In this document: piece by piece, positions 62,303 to 64,000 of the stretch
Position numbering within the stretch: position 1 is the first letter of the stretch
Layout: the number at the start of each line of letters is the position of its first letter
NCBI RefSeq assembly: GCF_002786295.1
Contig: NZ_PGTC01000017.1
Coordinates: forward strand, 1-64,000
From: Pseudooceanicola marinus
GTDB taxonomy: Bacteria; Pseudomonadota; Alphaproteobacteria; Rhodobacterales; Rhodobacteraceae
Direction: 5' to 3'
DNA: 64,000 nt
The notes under the pieces: model-generated
Told to the model about the DNA's origin: nothing
Database searches by the model: none
The model's input: only the letters and a program-made list of their open reading frames with translations
Translations under genes and position numbers: made by a program

Positions 62303-63451
62303 ATGCCCCCAGACGCACCGACTGCCTACGAGACCGACATGAGCTCGAACCAGCCCTGTGAAGGATCGGCGCCCGGCCGGCTGCCCCGATGGCTGCCGGA
62401 TGCGGCGCGGCACTACCTTGTCCATACAGAACGCGGCGTTCCCATCCGCCAACTGGCGCGGGAGGCGGGCTGTGCGCCCTCCACCATTCTGCGCCAGATC
62501 CGGCGCCTCGAAACCCTGCGCGACGACCCCCTTGTCGATTGCGCGCTGGCCCGTCTCGGCGGGCCGGGGGGCGGGGCCTTGCCGGGTCAGACAAAGGGAC
62601 GTTCCATGATGACCGCTGCCGCCCAGGACGATGTCCAGACCTCGATCACCGAACCCACCCTGCGCCGCGAGGCGTTTCCCGTTCTGCGTCAACTGGCGCG
62701 CAATGGCACCGTCCTGGCGGTGGCCCAGGACATGCAGAAGGCGGTGGTCGTTCGCGACCGCATCGACGGCACGCCGGAACGACTGGACGTGATCCCGCGC
62801 GAGCTGGCGGAGGCCATGGCCCTGAAGGACTGGATCACCTGCAAGAGCCCCGGGCGAATCTCTCGCTACGCCATCACCTCCTCCGGTCGGTCGACCCTCA
62901 ATGCCTTGATTGCCAAAGAGGAAAATACGGCGCGTGGGTTCGCCGAAGGGGTCGCCCCCTTCGAAATGCGCTCGGCCGCGCAGGCTGCGGAGGAGATCGA
63001 CCGGCCGCGCGGTCGCCTCTGTGTCAGCGACAGCCCGTTGGCCGCACTGGCCCGGCGCCGGAACCGTGACGGAACCCCCTTCCTGCGCCCGGAACTGGTG
63101 CGTGCGGACGAGCGGCTGCGCGAGGATTTCGAGCTGGCCCAGATGGGACCAAGTGTGACCCAGGACTGGGACCGGTTCCTGACCGCCGGCACGGCGAGCG
63201 CGCAGGGAGGCAGAGGCCCCTCCCGGGGACCGGAGGCCGCCCGTGCCCGCGTCGCGCAGGCCTTGCAGGATCTCGGGCCGGGCCTGGCCGACGTGGCCCT
63301 GCGCTGCTGCTGTCACCTGGAGGGGCTGGAGACGGCGGAGCGCAAAATGGGGTGGTCCGCGCGCTCAGGCAAGATCGTCCTGCGGATCGCGCTGGATCGG
63401 CTGAACCGGCACTATGGTGCCCAGCCCCGGGAAAGCCGGCTGATCGGCTGA
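62303..63451 (+). CDS. DUF6456 protein, probable gene transfer agent activator GafA-like
   Basis: About 382 aa. An N-terminal helix-turn-helix (YLVHTERGVPIRQLAREAGC, then APSTILRQIRRLE) is followed by a middle region and a C-terminal DUF6456 domain (from about residue 260: LADVALRCCCHLEGLETAER, SGKIVLRIALDRLNRHYG). As I recall, GafA, the direct activator of the Rhodobacter capsulatus gene transfer agent, has this architecture and is controlled by CtrA. No GTA structural genes are in the window. Starts GTG 62288, ATG 62303 and ATG 62339 are all possible; none has a strong ribosome site, and GTG 62288 lies within the DnaA box. GafA identity is inference. Confidence 0.75.
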   Translation: MPPDAPTAYETDMSSNQPCEGSAPGRLPRWLPDAARHYLVHTERGVPIRQLAREAGCAPSTILRQIRRLETLRDDPLVDCALARLGGPGGGALPGQTKGRSMMTAAAQDDVQTSITEPTLRREAFPVLRQLARNGTVLAVAQDMQKAVVVRDRIDGTPERLDVIPRELAEAMALKDWITCKSPGRISRYAITSSGRSTLNALIAKEENTARGFAEGVAPFEMRSAAQAAEEIDRPRGRLCVSDSPLAALARRRNRDGTPFLRPELVRADERLREDFELAQMGPSVTQDWDRFLTAGTASAQGGRGPSRGPEAARARVAQALQDLGPGLADVALRCCCHLEGLETAERKMGWSARSGKIVLRIALDRLNRHYGAQPRESRLIG

Positions 63452-63535
63452 CCCCACCTGAGGGGGCGCGGTGCCGAACCTTGCGCTTTCTTAACTTAGC
63501 TTAACACCGGGCTGCGAGATGATCGTGGCTCGGTC

Positions 63536-63558
63536 TTTCTTTGTCCCGCCCAAAGAAA
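63536..63558. terminator. Inverted repeat between convergent genes
   Basis: TTTCTTTG (63536-63543) and CAAAGAAA (63551-63558) are a perfect 8-bp inverted repeat in the convergent gap between the GafA-like gene and the VIT-type gene, probably a shared terminator. A TTAA-N6-TTAA pair lies just to the left (63491-63504). Confidence 0.5.
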
Positions 63559-63616
63559 CAAATCTCCCACACCATTGTCCTGTGGCGCCCGACCGCGCCG
63601 GTCCGCGGCCGCAGCG

Positions 63617-64000
63617 TTACCCGACGAGCAGGCCCACCACATAGGCCACCACCGCGCAGGTCGTTCCGACCGCCAGCGTCTCCGTCAGCGACCGCAGAAG
63701 CCGCTCTCCCGTCGCGCTCCACCGCAGCAGGCCAAGGGCCATGAGCGCCGCGAGCGAGGTGCAGATCGAGCCGATGAAGGTGCCCGTGGTCGCAGGATAG
63801 AGGAAATAGGGCACCAGCGGCGCCGCCCCGAAAAGGATGAAGCTGCAGAAGGTGAATAGGCCGTTGATCGCCGGGTTCTCCTCCGCCGGGTCGTGCATGC
63901 CGAATTCATAGGTCATCATCAGATCGGCCATGATCGGCGGATGGTTGATCATGATCTCGGCGGCCGCATGGGCCTCCACCGGGTTCAGCCCCCGTTGGCA
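63617..64000 (-). CDS. VIT1/CCC1-family transporter, C-terminal part (cut by window edge)
   Basis: The frame is open to the right edge, so only the last 128 or so residues are visible. They contain GLNPVEAHAAAEIMINHPPI, MADLMMTYEFGMHDP and three hydrophobic helices ending VAYVVGLLVG. This matches the C-terminal half of VIT1/CCC1-type iron/manganese transporters in the inner membrane. The start lies outside the window; an internal GTG at 63979 should not be taken as the start. Confidence 0.8.
   Translation of the reverse strand, partial: CQRGLNPVEAHAAAEIMINHPPIMADLMMTYEFGMHDPAEENPAINGLFTFCSFILFGAAPLVPYFLYPATTGTFIGSICTSLAALMALGLLRWSATGERLLRSLTETLAVGTTCAVVAYVVGLLVG

Overview
The window looks like a chromosomal segment of a high-GC alphaproteobacterium of the order Rhodobacterales (Paracoccaceae/Roseobacteraceae). 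The clues are a circularly permuted two-piece tmRNA gene, an alphaproteobacterial-type SspB, fumC beside a DUF4169 gene and a ribbon-helix-helix gene, a DUF6477/DUF6456 pair, Hint-domain RTX proteins, and a zwf-pgl-pgi cluster. No rRNA, CRISPR array, complete insertion sequence or integrase was seen.

Layout. 1-1.25 kb: two overlapping small genes of phage-like character. 1.45-2.7 kb: a divergent short-chain dehydrogenase/HxlR regulator pair. 2.7-6.35 kb: a lower-GC patch with a 724-aa protein carrying a PD-(D/E)XK-like nuclease motif, flanked by copies of a dispersed repeat. 6.35-15.7 kb: an iron-chelate uptake locus with a TonB-dependent receptor, a luciferase-like flavin monooxygenase, an IclR regulator, an Fe-siderophore ABC transporter (ATPase, binding protein, two permeases) and a siderophore-interacting reductase. 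15.7-24.6 kb: a second lower-GC accessory stretch. It holds a lipoprotein plus Slam (surface lipoprotein assembly modifier) pair, an HTH/alpha-beta-hydrolase fusion, a LuxR-type regulator, an HNH endonuclease with an EVE/PUA-like N-terminus, small accessory genes, more repeat copies, and a tRNA-Leu(CAA) at its right edge.

24.8-33.5 kb: an agmatinase-family gene, then two large paralogous calcium-binding RTX proteins each ending in a Hint autoprocessing domain. Both carry the same 17-bp palindrome upstream (GTTTCC-N5-GGAAAC). A MobA/MocA-like nucleotidyl transferase, a ribbon-helix-helix gene and a DUF4169 gene follow on the minus strand. 33.6-64 kb is core-like: fumC, a PmtA-like methyltransferase, sspB, chrA, a THUMP-type RNA methyltransferase, ssrA, tyrS, anmK, zwf-pgl-pgi (entry to the Entner-Doudoroff and upper sugar pathways), a cupin, a PRC-barrel protein, eno, a DMT exporter, a Fur-family regulator, an autotransporter, a MetE-like methyltransferase, guaA, a universal stress protein, an MFS transporter, an MttB-family methyltransferase, a DUF6477 gene, a DUF6456 gene that resembles the gene transfer agent activator GafA, and the end of a VIT-type transporter.

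The best leads for something new are the twin RTX-Hint genes with their shared operator, the Slam/lipoprotein/HTH-hydrolase/LuxR cluster with a lux-box-like element, the siderophore locus that pairs a receptor with a flavin monooxygenase, and the GafA-like gene under TTAA-rich (CtrA-like) and DnaA-box sequences. All functional statements come from reading the sequence and from knowledge of protein families; no database search was run.
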